Assembly: GCA_025352585.1 (NCBI GenBank)
Contig: JANXTD010000803.1
Coordinates: forward strand, 1 to 9,624
Direction of reading: 5' to 3'
Length of the DNA stretch: 9,624 nt
Source: Fimbriiglobus sp.
GTDB taxonomy: Bacteria > Planctomycetota > Planctomycetia > Gemmatales > Gemmataceae
Under the pieces are notes generated by a model. That model was not told where the DNA came from and ran no database searches. It was given only the letters and a program-made list of their open reading frames with translations. The position numbers were made by a program, and so were the translations under genes. Shown one piece after another: positions 1-6,415 of this stretch; the first letter of the stretch is position 1, and every line of letters starts with the position of its first letter.

Positions 1-1562
1 ACGCGGTCGGCGAGCTTGACGAGCCACTCGCAGCCGTGCAGCGCGACACCGACGGGCCAGCCGGCGAGGTCGGCGACGAAGCCCAGCGGCGACGCGATCA
101 GCATGACTAATCCGCAGAGCAGGCCGACCGTGGTGAGCGCGACGACCGGCGGGCCGATGAGCAGGCCGACGGGCGACAGCGTGTTCTGCTCCGCGAGCAG
201 CATCGGCCCGGTGACGGCGAGGATGCCCAGCGTCACGGCGTAGGCGTCGCGCAACAGCCGCAAGCCGTGGCGGGCGTGGCGCACGGCGGCAGGGCGCGAC
301 TCGTCGATGAGCTGTTCGAGCGGCGTCAGCGGCGGCGGTTTCAGTAGCGGGCCGAGGCCCCAGACGAGCACGAAGACGGCGAGGAACGACAGCTTGCAAC
401 CGAGCGTGAACGGGTCAGTCGGGTTCAGCGCGACGACCGCGAGCCAGCCGAGCATCAGCGAGTTGGCGGCGTCGGTCGGCCGGCGGGCGACGAAGCCGCC
501 GCAGGCCGCCGCGACCATGACACAGGCCCGCACGCCGGACGGACGCAGCCCCGTCAACAGCGTGTAGCCGACGACAACAGCCAGGACGACCCAGGCGCTG
601 TTGGCCCGCCGCACGCCGAGGAGCCGCAGGCCGAACCAGAGGAAGCCGGCGAGGACGGCGAGGTGCTGGCCCGAAATCGCCAGCGCGTGGACGACGCCGG
701 TGCGGATGTAGACGTCCCAGTCGGCCCGGTCGAGCGCGGAGCCGTCGCCCAGCAGCAGCGCCGCCGCGGTGCCGTATTGCCGCGCCGGGACGTGGGCGCG
801 GATCGCCGCGAGGGCGGCGCGGCGCACGGCGTTGAGCCAGCCCGCCGGGCCGGTCGGGCCGTCGCCGAGTTTGGTGACGCCGTGCGACTCGCGCAGGTGC
901 ATCTCGCCGCGGATGCGTTGGTCGAGCAGGTAGTCGCGGTAGTCGCCCTCGCCGGGGTTGCGCGGCGGCCCCGGCGCGTGCGCCAGGCCGAGGGCTTCGA
1001 CCTCGTCGCCGAGTTGCAGGCCGTGCAGCGGCGGGGCGTCGGCCGGCTCGTCACGCGACACGGTCAGCCGCAACGTGCCTGACGCCGGACGCCAGCCGTC
1101 GGGGGTTTGCACCGCCGTCACGTCGAGCGGCACGGTGTCGCTGTCGGTGTGCGTGGCGTGGGCCAACGGGTCGGCGGCCGGGCGGAAGCGGCTCACCGGG
1201 TCGTCGGCCAGCGTGCCGCGCACACGCAACAGCTGCGCCGCCGGCGTCAGGCTCGCGCCGAGGTCGTCGGCCGGGAAGTCGTGGCGGTGCTGGTGGTGGT
1301 ACGCCGCCGCCAGGCCGCCGAAGAGCAGCGCCATCGTGACCGCCACGCCCAGCGGCTTGACGGCGAACGCCCGCGCGACCAGCGATAGCGCCGCCAGTGC
1401 GAGGGCCGCACCGACGCTAACACCGAGGTAGCGATCGATGGCCAGCCCGGCGGTCGCGGCGGCGGCGGGGAGGGTCAGCGGCGCGGCGGCGAACTCGCGC
1501 CAGCCGGCGACGCGCGGGCGGCGGACTGCGTCGTCGTCGGGGTCGTGCGGTGGCGTCGGCAT
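1..1562 (-). CDS. comEC: ComEC/Rec2-family DNA-uptake channel protein, N-terminal part (runs off left edge)
   Basis: Open minus-strand frame of 520 codons from an ATG at 1562-1560 to the window edge with no stop, so the C-terminus is missing. ComEC forms the inner-membrane channel that carries single-stranded DNA into the cytoplasm during transformation. Residues about 28-88 hold two hydrophobic segments. A soluble stretch follows, ending in 'RNPGEGDYRDYL' (201-212), as in the DUF4131 region of the family. The competence domain begins near 266 with 'AALLLGDGSALDRADWDVY' and has the signature 'TGVVHALAISGQHL' (288-301). It continues with 'LRPSGVRACVMVAA' (339-352), 'RRPTDAANSLML' (360-371), 'LNPTDPFTLGCKLSFLAV' (379-396; the family usually has GFQLSF) and further membrane segments at about 443-457 and 465-490. 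The metallo-beta-lactamase-like domain often found at the C-terminus would lie outside the window. No Shine-Dalgarno site is evident; this is the first ATG of the frame. It is divergent from aroB. The family call rests on motif recognition. Confidence 0.9.
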   Translation of the reverse strand, partial: MPTPPHDPDDDAVRRPRVAGWREFAAAPLTLPAAAATAGLAIDRYLGVSVGAALALAALSLVARAFAVKPLGVAVTMALLFGGLAAAYHHQHRHDFPADDLGASLTPAAQLLRVRGTLADDPVSRFRPAADPLAHATHTDSDTVPLDVTAVQTPDGWRPASGTLRLTVSRDEPADAPPLHGLQLGDEVEALGLAHAPGPPRNPGEGDYRDYLLDQRIRGEMHLRESHGVTKLGDGPTGPAGWLNAVRRAALAAIRAHVPARQYGTAAALLLGDGSALDRADWDVYIRTGVVHALAISGQHLAVLAGFLWFGLRLLGVRRANSAWVVLAVVVGYTLLTGLRPSGVRACVMVAAACGGFVARRPTDAANSLMLGWLAVVALNPTDPFTLGCKLSFLAVFVLVWGLGPLLKPPPLTPLEQLIDESRPAAVRHARHGLRLLRDAYAVTLGILAVTGPMLLAEQNTLSPVGLLIGPPVVALTTVGLLCGLVMLIASPLGFVADLAGWPVGVALHGCEWLVKLADR

Positions 1563-1571
1563 GAGGCCCGC

Positions 1572-1577
1572 AGTGTA
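1572..1577 (-). promoter_or_regulatory. Possible -10 element for comEC
   Basis: On the minus strand the gap reads TACACT, 4 of 6 matches to TATAAT, about 10 bp upstream of the comEC ATG. The hexamer 17 bp further upstream (TTCGCC) is a poor -35 match and lies inside the inverted repeat at 1584-1602. The closeness to the ATG would leave a very short leader. Weak evidence. Confidence 0.2.
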
Positions 1578-1583
1578 ATCGAG

Positions 1584-1602
1584 GCTTTGCCCTGGGCGAA
1601 GC
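1584..1602. promoter_or_regulatory. Inverted repeat in the comEC/aroB divergent gap, possible operator
   Basis: GCTTTGCCC, one central T, then GGGCGAAGC: two 9-bp arms with a single mismatch (8 of 9 pairs) and a 1-nt centre. It sits almost in the middle of the 65-bp gap between the two start codons, where one bound regulator could affect both genes. The spacing suits a dimeric DNA-binding protein better than an RNA hairpin, because the loop would be too short without opening inner pairs. No regulator is identified, and in such GC-rich DNA a chance palindrome is possible. Confidence 0.35.
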
Positions 1603-1627
1603 GTTACCCGGCCCGTCCAATGCAATC

Positions 1628-2707
1628 ATGGAACGTGTGCGCGTTAACCTCGGTCCCCGCAATTACGACATCGCCGTCGGCGACCGCGCCGGCCTGCCCG
1701 CGTTCGTGCGCGAAGTCTGCCCCCGCGCGAAGCAACTCTTCGTCGCCCACGATGTCGCCGTGACGGTTCAGGCGACCGCCATCGTCGCGGCCCTCGAAGC
1801 GGCCGGGTGGCGCGTCGGCGCGTTCGCCATCCCGAGCGGCGAAACGTCGAAGTCACTGGCGTTGACGGCGAAACTCTACGACGCGCTCGCCGCCCTGCCG
1901 GCCGACCGCGCGACGCCGGTCGTCGCCGTCGGCGGCGGCGTCACGGGCGACCTCGCCGGCTTCGCGGCGGCGACCTACAACCGCGGGCTGCCACTGGTCA
2001 TGGTGCCGACGACGCTGCTGGCGATGGTCGATTCGAGCGTCGGCGGCAAGGTCGGCGTCAACCACCCGGCCGGCAAAAACCTCATCGGCGCGTTCCACCA
2101 GCCGGCCGGCGTCTGGATCGACCCGACGTTCCTCGACACGCTGCCGCGGCGCGAGTACGCCAGCGGCCTGGCCGAGGTCGTCAAGTACGGCGTGATCCTT
2201 GACCCCGAGTTCTTCGCCTTCCTCGAAACGAACGCCGCGGCGATCCTGGCCCGCGACCCGGCGGCGGTCGCCCACGTCGTCACACGCTGTTGCCGGCTCA
2301 AGGCCGATGTCGTCGAACTCGATGAGCGCGAAGAAACCGGGCTGCGGGCGAAGCTGAACTACGGCCACACCTTCGCCCACGCCTACGAGACCGTCGCCGG
2401 CTACGGCACCTGGCTGCACGGCGAGGCGGTCAGCGCCGGCATGGTCGCCGCCAGCCGGCTGGCCGAGCGCCTGGGCCGAATCCCGGTGAGCGTCACCGCC
2501 CGGCAACTCGCGCTGCTCACCGCCTTCGGCTTGCCGACGGAAGCCCTGCCGGCGTGGGGCATCGACGCGCAACTCGACGTGATGCGCCGCGACAAGAAGT
2601 CGGTCGGCGGCGAGTTGCGCTTCGTGCTGCCGACGCGGTTAGGCGACGTTGAAGTCGTCGAGGGCGTGCCGGAAGTGGTCGTGCGCGAGATTCTCGCCGG
2701 GCGATGA
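1628..2707 (+). CDS. aroB: 3-dehydroquinate synthase
   Basis: 359 residues, the usual length for bacterial AroB. It converts 3-deoxy-D-arabino-heptulosonate 7-phosphate to 3-dehydroquinate, the second step of the cytoplasmic shikimate pathway, using NAD+ and a divalent metal. The NAD-binding part has 'GGGVTGDLAGFAAATYNRG' (102-120), followed by 'PTTLLAMVDSSVGGKVGVN' (127-145) and 'GKNLIGAFHQP' (149-159). Metal ligands by family pattern are E183 (in LAEVVKYG), H247 (in NYGHTFAHA) and H264 (in WLHGEAVSAGM). Further conserved active-site residues are visible: K141, K150, N151, K225, R240, N244, H251 and the K323-K324 pair. Relative to the common 'DExESGLR' stretch there is one extra residue (EETGLR). 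All expected catalytic residues are present, so I prefer genuine AroB over the related EVS or deoxy-inosose synthases. Start: first ATG of the conserved N-terminal strand; no clear Shine-Dalgarno site. The next gene lies 64 bp downstream. Confidence 0.96.
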   Translation: MERVRVNLGPRNYDIAVGDRAGLPAFVREVCPRAKQLFVAHDVAVTVQATAIVAALEAAGWRVGAFAIPSGETSKSLALTAKLYDALAALPADRATPVVAVGGGVTGDLAGFAAATYNRGLPLVMVPTTLLAMVDSSVGGKVGVNHPAGKNLIGAFHQPAGVWIDPTFLDTLPRREYASGLAEVVKYGVILDPEFFAFLETNAAAILARDPAAVAHVVTRCCRLKADVVELDEREETGLRAKLNYGHTFAHAYETVAGYGTWLHGEAVSAGMVAASRLAERLGRIPVSVTARQLALLTAFGLPTEALPAWGIDAQLDVMRRDKKSVGGELRFVLPTRLGDVEVVEGVPEVVVREILAGR

Positions 2708-2771
2708 CACCGGGCGGCCGGCCGATAAGATGCGCAGTCCTGCCCGAGACAACTTGACCAGCGTGGGCACC

Positions 2772-3971
2772 ATGAGCGAGCGACGGGTCGGCATCTGGAT
2801 GGTCGGAGCGTTCGGCGGCGTCGGCAGCACGACGGCCCTCGGCCTCGCCGCCCTGGCCCGCGGCCTCACTCCGCCGACCGGCCTGGCGACCGCCCTGCCC
2901 GAGTTCGCCGCCCTGCCCTTCGACGACGCCACGCAGTTCGTCGTCGGCGGCCACGACATCCGCCAGACCTCGTTCGGCCGCACCGTCGGCGAACTCCACT
3001 CGCGATCGAACGTCTTCGCCGACCCGCTGCTTTCAACCTGCCTGCCGCAACTCGGCGAGTGGTCGCTCAACGTCCGGCCGGGGGTGCTGTACCGGCCCAA
3101 CGCGATCCTCAACACCCTCGCCGACCGGCCGGGGCTGCTGCTCGCCGCGACGCCGCGCGAGGCGATTCGCCAGATTCAAAGCGACCTGCGGGCATTCGCG
3201 GCGAAGTTCGAGTTGACGCAAGTCGTCGTCGTCAACGTCGCCTCGACGGAGCCCATTTTCGCCGTCGGCCCGGAGGTGCAGCGCCTCGCCACGCTGGACG
3301 CCGCGCTCGACACGCCGGACGCCGTGTCGCTGCCGATGAGTAGCCTGTACGCCTACGCCGCGATCGACGCCGGGTACGCGTACCTGAACGGCACGCCTTC
3401 GCTCGGCGCGAGTGTGCCGGCCATTGAGGAGTTGGCGCGGCTGCGCCAGGTGCCGATGGCCGGGCAGGACTTCAAGACCGGCGAGACGCTGATGAAAGCG
3501 GTCCTCGCGCCGATGTTCCGCAAGCGCAACTTGAAGGTGCTGAGTTGGGTCGGCCACAACATCCTCGGCAACCGCGACGGCCTGATCTTGAGCGACCCCG
3601 CCAACAAGGCGACGAAGCTCAAGAGCAAGGACGCGCTGCTCGGCGACATCCTCGGCTACAAGCCGCAGTCGCACGTCAGCATCGAGTACATCGAGAGCCT
3701 CGACGACTGGAAGACCGCCTGGGACCACATCCACTACGAGGGCTTCCTGGGTGTGAAGATGACCCTGCAATTCACGTGGCAGGGCTGCGACTCGATGCTC
3801 GCCGCGCCGCTCTTGCTCGACGTGGCCCGCATCCTCTTGCTCGCCCAGCGCCGCGGCGAGTCGGGCAGCCTGACGGCCTGCGCGGCGTTCTTCAAGTCGC
3901 CGATGGGCGGCGTCACGGAGCAAGACTTCGGCACGCAGTTCGACTCGCTCACCCACTACCTCTCCCGCTGA
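2772..3971 (+). CDS. Inositol-3-phosphate synthase (myo-inositol-1-phosphate synthase)
   Basis: 399 residues. The family converts D-glucose 6-phosphate to 1D-myo-inositol 3-phosphate with tightly bound NAD+, the entry step to inositol lipids and other cyclitols. The N-terminal Rossmann motif is 'MVGAFGGVGSTTALG' (10-24). Other family blocks are 'GGHDIR' (59-64), 'VVNVASTEP' (153-161), 'YAYAAIDAGYAYLNGTPS' (193-210), 'GQDFKTGETLMK' (231-242), 'GHNILGNRDG' (261-270) and 'GCDSMLAAPLLLDV' (338-351). By eye, K282, K286, K314 and K375 match the four active-site lysines of yeast Ino1 (in KEISK, the K before the AxDE stretch, and LSYLLKAPL). It is shorter than eukaryotic enzymes. The frame is open back to 2649, but the fold starts at 'MSERRVGIW', so the ATG at 2772 is preferred. 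A GTG at 2763, three codons earlier, is the alternative. No Shine-Dalgarno site is visible. It lies only 20 bp before the next gene, so the two are probably cotranscribed. Confidence 0.9.
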   Translation: MSERRVGIWMVGAFGGVGSTTALGLAALARGLTPPTGLATALPEFAALPFDDATQFVVGGHDIRQTSFGRTVGELHSRSNVFADPLLSTCLPQLGEWSLNVRPGVLYRPNAILNTLADRPGLLLAATPREAIRQIQSDLRAFAAKFELTQVVVVNVASTEPIFAVGPEVQRLATLDAALDTPDAVSLPMSSLYAYAAIDAGYAYLNGTPSLGASVPAIEELARLRQVPMAGQDFKTGETLMKAVLAPMFRKRNLKVLSWVGHNILGNRDGLILSDPANKATKLKSKDALLGDILGYKPQSHVSIEYIESLDDWKTAWDHIHYEGFLGVKMTLQFTWQGCDSMLAAPLLLDVARILLLAQRRGESGSLTACAAFFKSPMGGVTEQDFGTQFDSLTHYLSR

Positions 3972-3991
3972 CCCCCTCGAACCCCCCGCCC

Positions 3992-4846
3992 ATGAAACTC
4001 GCCTTCTCGACGAACGCCTACCTGAACTACTCCTTCGCGGAGACGTGCGAGCGCCTCGCCGCGATCGGCTACGCCGGCGTGGAGATCATGGCCGACGTGC
4101 CGCACGCCTGGCCGGCGTACCTGCTACCGTCGCACAAGGCCGCCATCCGCGAATCCTTGGCCTCGAACAAGCTGGCTATCTCGAACATTAACGCCTTCAT
4201 GATGCACGCGGTCAACGACCGCCGGCAAAAGTATTGGCACCCGTCGTGGATCGAGCCGGACGCCAACTACCGGCAGGTGCGCATCGACCACACGACGCGG
4301 GCGCTGAGCCTCGCCGCCGAGTTGGGCGCGCCGTGCATCACCACCGAACCGGGCGGCCCCACCGAAGGCCGGCCGTGGGGGGAGTGCCTGAAACTCTTCG
4401 TCGAGATGCTCAAGCCGGTCGTCGCCCACGCCGAGAAGGTCGGCGTGCCGCTGCTCATCGAGCCGGAGCCGGACTTGCTCATCGAGACGGCCGACCAGTA
4501 CCTCGAATTCGCCCAACACTTCGACTCGCCGTACCTGGGGCTGAACTTCGACATCGGCCACTTCTACTGCGTCAAGGACGACCCGGCGGCGACGGTCCGC
4601 AAGCTCGCCCCGCTGATCCGGCACGTCCACCTCGAAGACATCGCCGCCACGCGGGTGCATCACCACCTGATCCCCGGCGAGGGCGTCATCGACTTCCACG
4701 GCACGCTGACCGCGCTCAAGGAGGTCGGCTACGCCGGCTGGGTGACGGTCGAGTTGTACACCTGCCACGAAGACCCCGACCGCGCCGCCACGCTGGCCCG
4801 CGAGCGGGTCGTCAAGATCGCCAAGGCCGTCGGCATCGACTGGTGA
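3992..4846 (+). CDS. TIM-barrel sugar phosphate isomerase/epimerase (xylose-isomerase-like, AP endonuclease family 2 fold)
   Basis: 284 residues, one complete single-domain barrel. It opens with 'MKLAFSTNAYLNYSFAE' and 'GYAGVEIMADVPHAW' (26-40). Candidate metal ligands of the superfamily are all present: E157 (in LLIEPEPD), D187 and H190 (in NFDIGHFYC), H211 or H213 (in RHVHLEDI) and E254 (in VTVELY). 'HHHLIPGEGVIDF' (223-235) is the usual loop before the last strands. The superfamily includes inosose isomerases and dehydratases, hydroxypyruvate isomerase, tagatose/psicose epimerases and 3-dehydroshikimate dehydratase, so the substrate cannot be read from sequence. Placement 20 bp after the inositol phosphate synthase suggests a cyclitol or sugar-phosphate substrate (inference). 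The frame is open further upstream inside the preceding gene, but that part does not resemble the family. The ATG at 3992 begins the first barrel strand. There is no Shine-Dalgarno site; the upstream bases are mostly C. Confidence 0.88.
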   Translation: MKLAFSTNAYLNYSFAETCERLAAIGYAGVEIMADVPHAWPAYLLPSHKAAIRESLASNKLAISNINAFMMHAVNDRRQKYWHPSWIEPDANYRQVRIDHTTRALSLAAELGAPCITTEPGGPTEGRPWGECLKLFVEMLKPVVAHAEKVGVPLLIEPEPDLLIETADQYLEFAQHFDSPYLGLNFDIGHFYCVKDDPAATVRKLAPLIRHVHLEDIAATRVHHHLIPGEGVIDFHGTLTALKEVGYAGWVTVELYTCHEDPDRAATLARERVVKIAKAVGIDW

Positions 4847-4914
4847 CTCGCCCCGCGGGGTGGCCGTCGCTACCATTGCCGTACCCGTGAAGCCTTAACC
4901 CGAGACGCCGCACC

Positions 4915-6408
4915 ATGCCCGCCGACCCCGCGACGGCGTTCCTCGCCCTGGCCCGCGCCCAACGACTCCTCCCCGCGGCCGAGTTGCTGGCCCTCGCGCG
5001 GCCCGGCGAACTCGCGGACGACGCGCTGCGCGAACTCACCGACCGGCTGCTCGCGGCGGGCGACCTGACGCCGTACCAGGCCCACGAGTTGGCGGCCGGG
5101 CGCGGCGACGAACTCATCGTTAACGGCTTCCCCGTGACCGGCCGGCGCGGCGACGACTTCGAGGCCCGGCACCCGTCGCTCGGCTCGCCGGTTACGCTGC
5201 GCCGCCTGCCGCCGGATCAGTTCGCCTCGGAGTCCGTCCGCAACGACTACGTGCGCCGCGCCCAAGACGCCAGCGTCATTCGCCACCGGCATTTGGCCAC
5301 CCTGCTCGACGCGGGGGTTGCGGCGGACGGCGGCGTGTTCGTCGCGTCGGAGCCGTTCGACGGCGAAGACCTGCTCACGCTCGTCGGCGACATCGGCCCG
5401 ATGCCGGCGAACCTGGCGTGCGACTACTTGCGCGGGGTCGCCGCGGCCCTGCAAGTCGCGGCGGGGCACGGCCTCGCCCACGGCGACGTGCAGCCGGGCA
5501 CGCTCTTCGTCGGCCCGCTGACGCCGATGCCGACCCCACGCGCCGATGGCACCCCGCGCCTGCGGCCGACCGCCGACGCCACGGTCAAGCTCGCCGGCCT
5601 CGGCCTGCGGCTCGACCCGGCCCCCGAGTCCGCCTTCACCGCGCCCGAGCGCGCGGCCGGCGGTATGTTGACGAGTGCGGCCGACGTCTACGGCCTCGGC
5701 GCGACGCTCTACTACCTGCTCAGTGGCCGCGTGCCGGTCGCCGACGCCGACGGGGGCGTCAAGTCCATCGCCGGTTTGCGCCCCGACGTGCCGCCGGCGT
5801 TGGCCGAGGCGACGCACGCGATGCTCGAGGGCGATCCGGCACGCCGGCCGTCGCTGCCGGGCGTGGTCGCCAGCTTGGGTGGGGAGCCGGTGCCGGTCGC
5901 GGTGCCGCTCGACAAGCCGGCCGCGAACGCCCTGGCCGACCTGATCGACGACGCCCTCGCCAGCAACGTGACGTTGCACACGCCCATCGATTTACTCCCC
6001 GCGGTGACGCTGACCGAAGCCCACGGCTTCGAGCACCCGCTGGGCCGCGTCGAGGCGCTGGAGGTTCTCGAAGGCGACCCGCCGGTGACGCCGGAGGAGG
6101 GTTTCGTGCCGCGCGAGTACGCCCCCGGCGAGAGTACGGAGGGGGTCTACGCGGCCCCGGCGTTCGCGCGGCCAGCGGAGGAGAACCCCGAGGCTTTGGT
6201 CGCCGACGAGCCGCTGAAGCCCCGCGCCGAGGTGCAGCACAGCCAGATTTGGCTCTGGGTCGCGGTGGCGGTGGGCTTGCAATTGTTGGCGGCCTTACTC
6301 TGGGTCGTCTACCTGTTCGACCCGTTCGCCGTCGCCAAGTCGCCGCCGACGACACCGACCCCCGCGACGACCCCGGTCAAGACGCCGGCCAAGAAGGCCG
6401 CGAAGTAG
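4915..6408 (+). CDS. Membrane-anchored Ser/Thr kinase-like protein, probable pseudokinase
   Basis: 497 residues. Residues 1-72 form an Ala/Leu-rich helical lead-in with 'LLAAGDLTPYQAHEL' (45-59), typical of planctomycetal kinases. About 73-322 follow the kinase fold with key positions altered. No glycine-rich loop is visible. The VAIK lysine position is R96 (VTLR). The HRDxKxxN loop reads HGDVQPGT (189-196), keeping D191 but losing R, K and N. The DFG position reads GLG (228-230), losing the magnesium-binding Asp. Structural landmarks remain: 'TAPE' (242-245), 'SAADVYGLGATLYYLLSG' (254-271) and a terminal 'DPARRPS' (307-313). An acidic, Pro-rich linker (about 325-444) leads to one membrane segment (445-468) and a Thr/Pro/Lys tail (475-497). 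ATP-dependent phosphotransfer is therefore unlikely; a scaffold or sensor role is inferred. It ends 7 bp before the second isomerase gene and follows the first by 68 bp. Shine-Dalgarno site weak or absent. Confidence 0.85.
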   Translation: MPADPATAFLALARAQRLLPAAELLALARPGELADDALRELTDRLLAAGDLTPYQAHELAAGRGDELIVNGFPVTGRRGDDFEARHPSLGSPVTLRRLPPDQFASESVRNDYVRRAQDASVIRHRHLATLLDAGVAADGGVFVASEPFDGEDLLTLVGDIGPMPANLACDYLRGVAAALQVAAGHGLAHGDVQPGTLFVGPLTPMPTPRADGTPRLRPTADATVKLAGLGLRLDPAPESAFTAPERAAGGMLTSAADVYGLGATLYYLLSGRVPVADADGGVKSIAGLRPDVPPALAEATHAMLEGDPARRPSLPGVVASLGGEPVPVAVPLDKPAANALADLIDDALASNVTLHTPIDLLPAVTLTEAHGFEHPLGRVEALEVLEGDPPVTPEEGFVPREYAPGESTEGVYAAPAFARPAEENPEALVADEPLKPRAEVQHSQIWLWVAVAVGLQLLAALLWVVYLFDPFAVAKSPPTTPTPATTPVKTPAKKAAK

Positions 6409-6410
6409 GA
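6407..6410 (+). promoter_or_regulatory. Shine-Dalgarno site for the second isomerase gene
   Basis: AGGA overlaps the TAG stop of the pseudokinase gene and sits 5 nt before the ATG at 6416. The arrangement suggests translational coupling of the two genes. Confidence 0.45.
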
Positions 6411-6415
6411 CGCCC

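Noticed and set aside
663..1431. Plus-strand open frames within the comEC region
   Set aside because: The minus-strand frame across the same bases is continuous for 520 codons and carries ComEC signatures; the plus-strand translations are Arg/Ala-rich with no family features.
1628..2707. AroB homologue as a secondary-metabolism cyclase (EVS, deoxy-inosose synthase or EboD type)
   Set aside because: All metal ligands and substrate-contact positions fit true 3-dehydroquinate synthase; nothing in the sequence favours an altered substrate.
2715..2724. CGGCCGGCCG palindrome after aroB, considered as an operator or terminator
   Set aside because: Short, made only of C and G, with no T run and no second copy in the window.
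2649..2771. Upstream extension of the inositol phosphate synthase frame overlapping the aroB end
   Set aside because: The extra 41 residues lie partly inside aroB and do not resemble the family; the Rossmann strand starts right after the ATG at 2772.
3545..3991. Upstream extension of the first isomerase frame
   Set aside because: It is an out-of-frame shadow of the inositol phosphate synthase gene; the barrel begins at the ATG at 3992.
4851..4860. CCCCGCGGGG palindrome 4 nt after the first isomerase stop, considered as a terminator
   Set aside because: The stem is too short once a loop is allowed and no T run follows; such palindromes are expected by chance in DNA this GC-rich.
4861..4880. 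Possible sigma-54 promoter (TGGC ... TTGCC) before the pseudokinase gene
   Set aside because: GG-to-GC spacing is 16 instead of 12 and the remaining consensus bases are poor.
4870..5979. Minus-strand open frame of 369 codons opposite the pseudokinase
   Set aside because: Arg/Val/Gly-rich composition without domains, fully antisense to a gene with recognisable kinase-fold landmarks.
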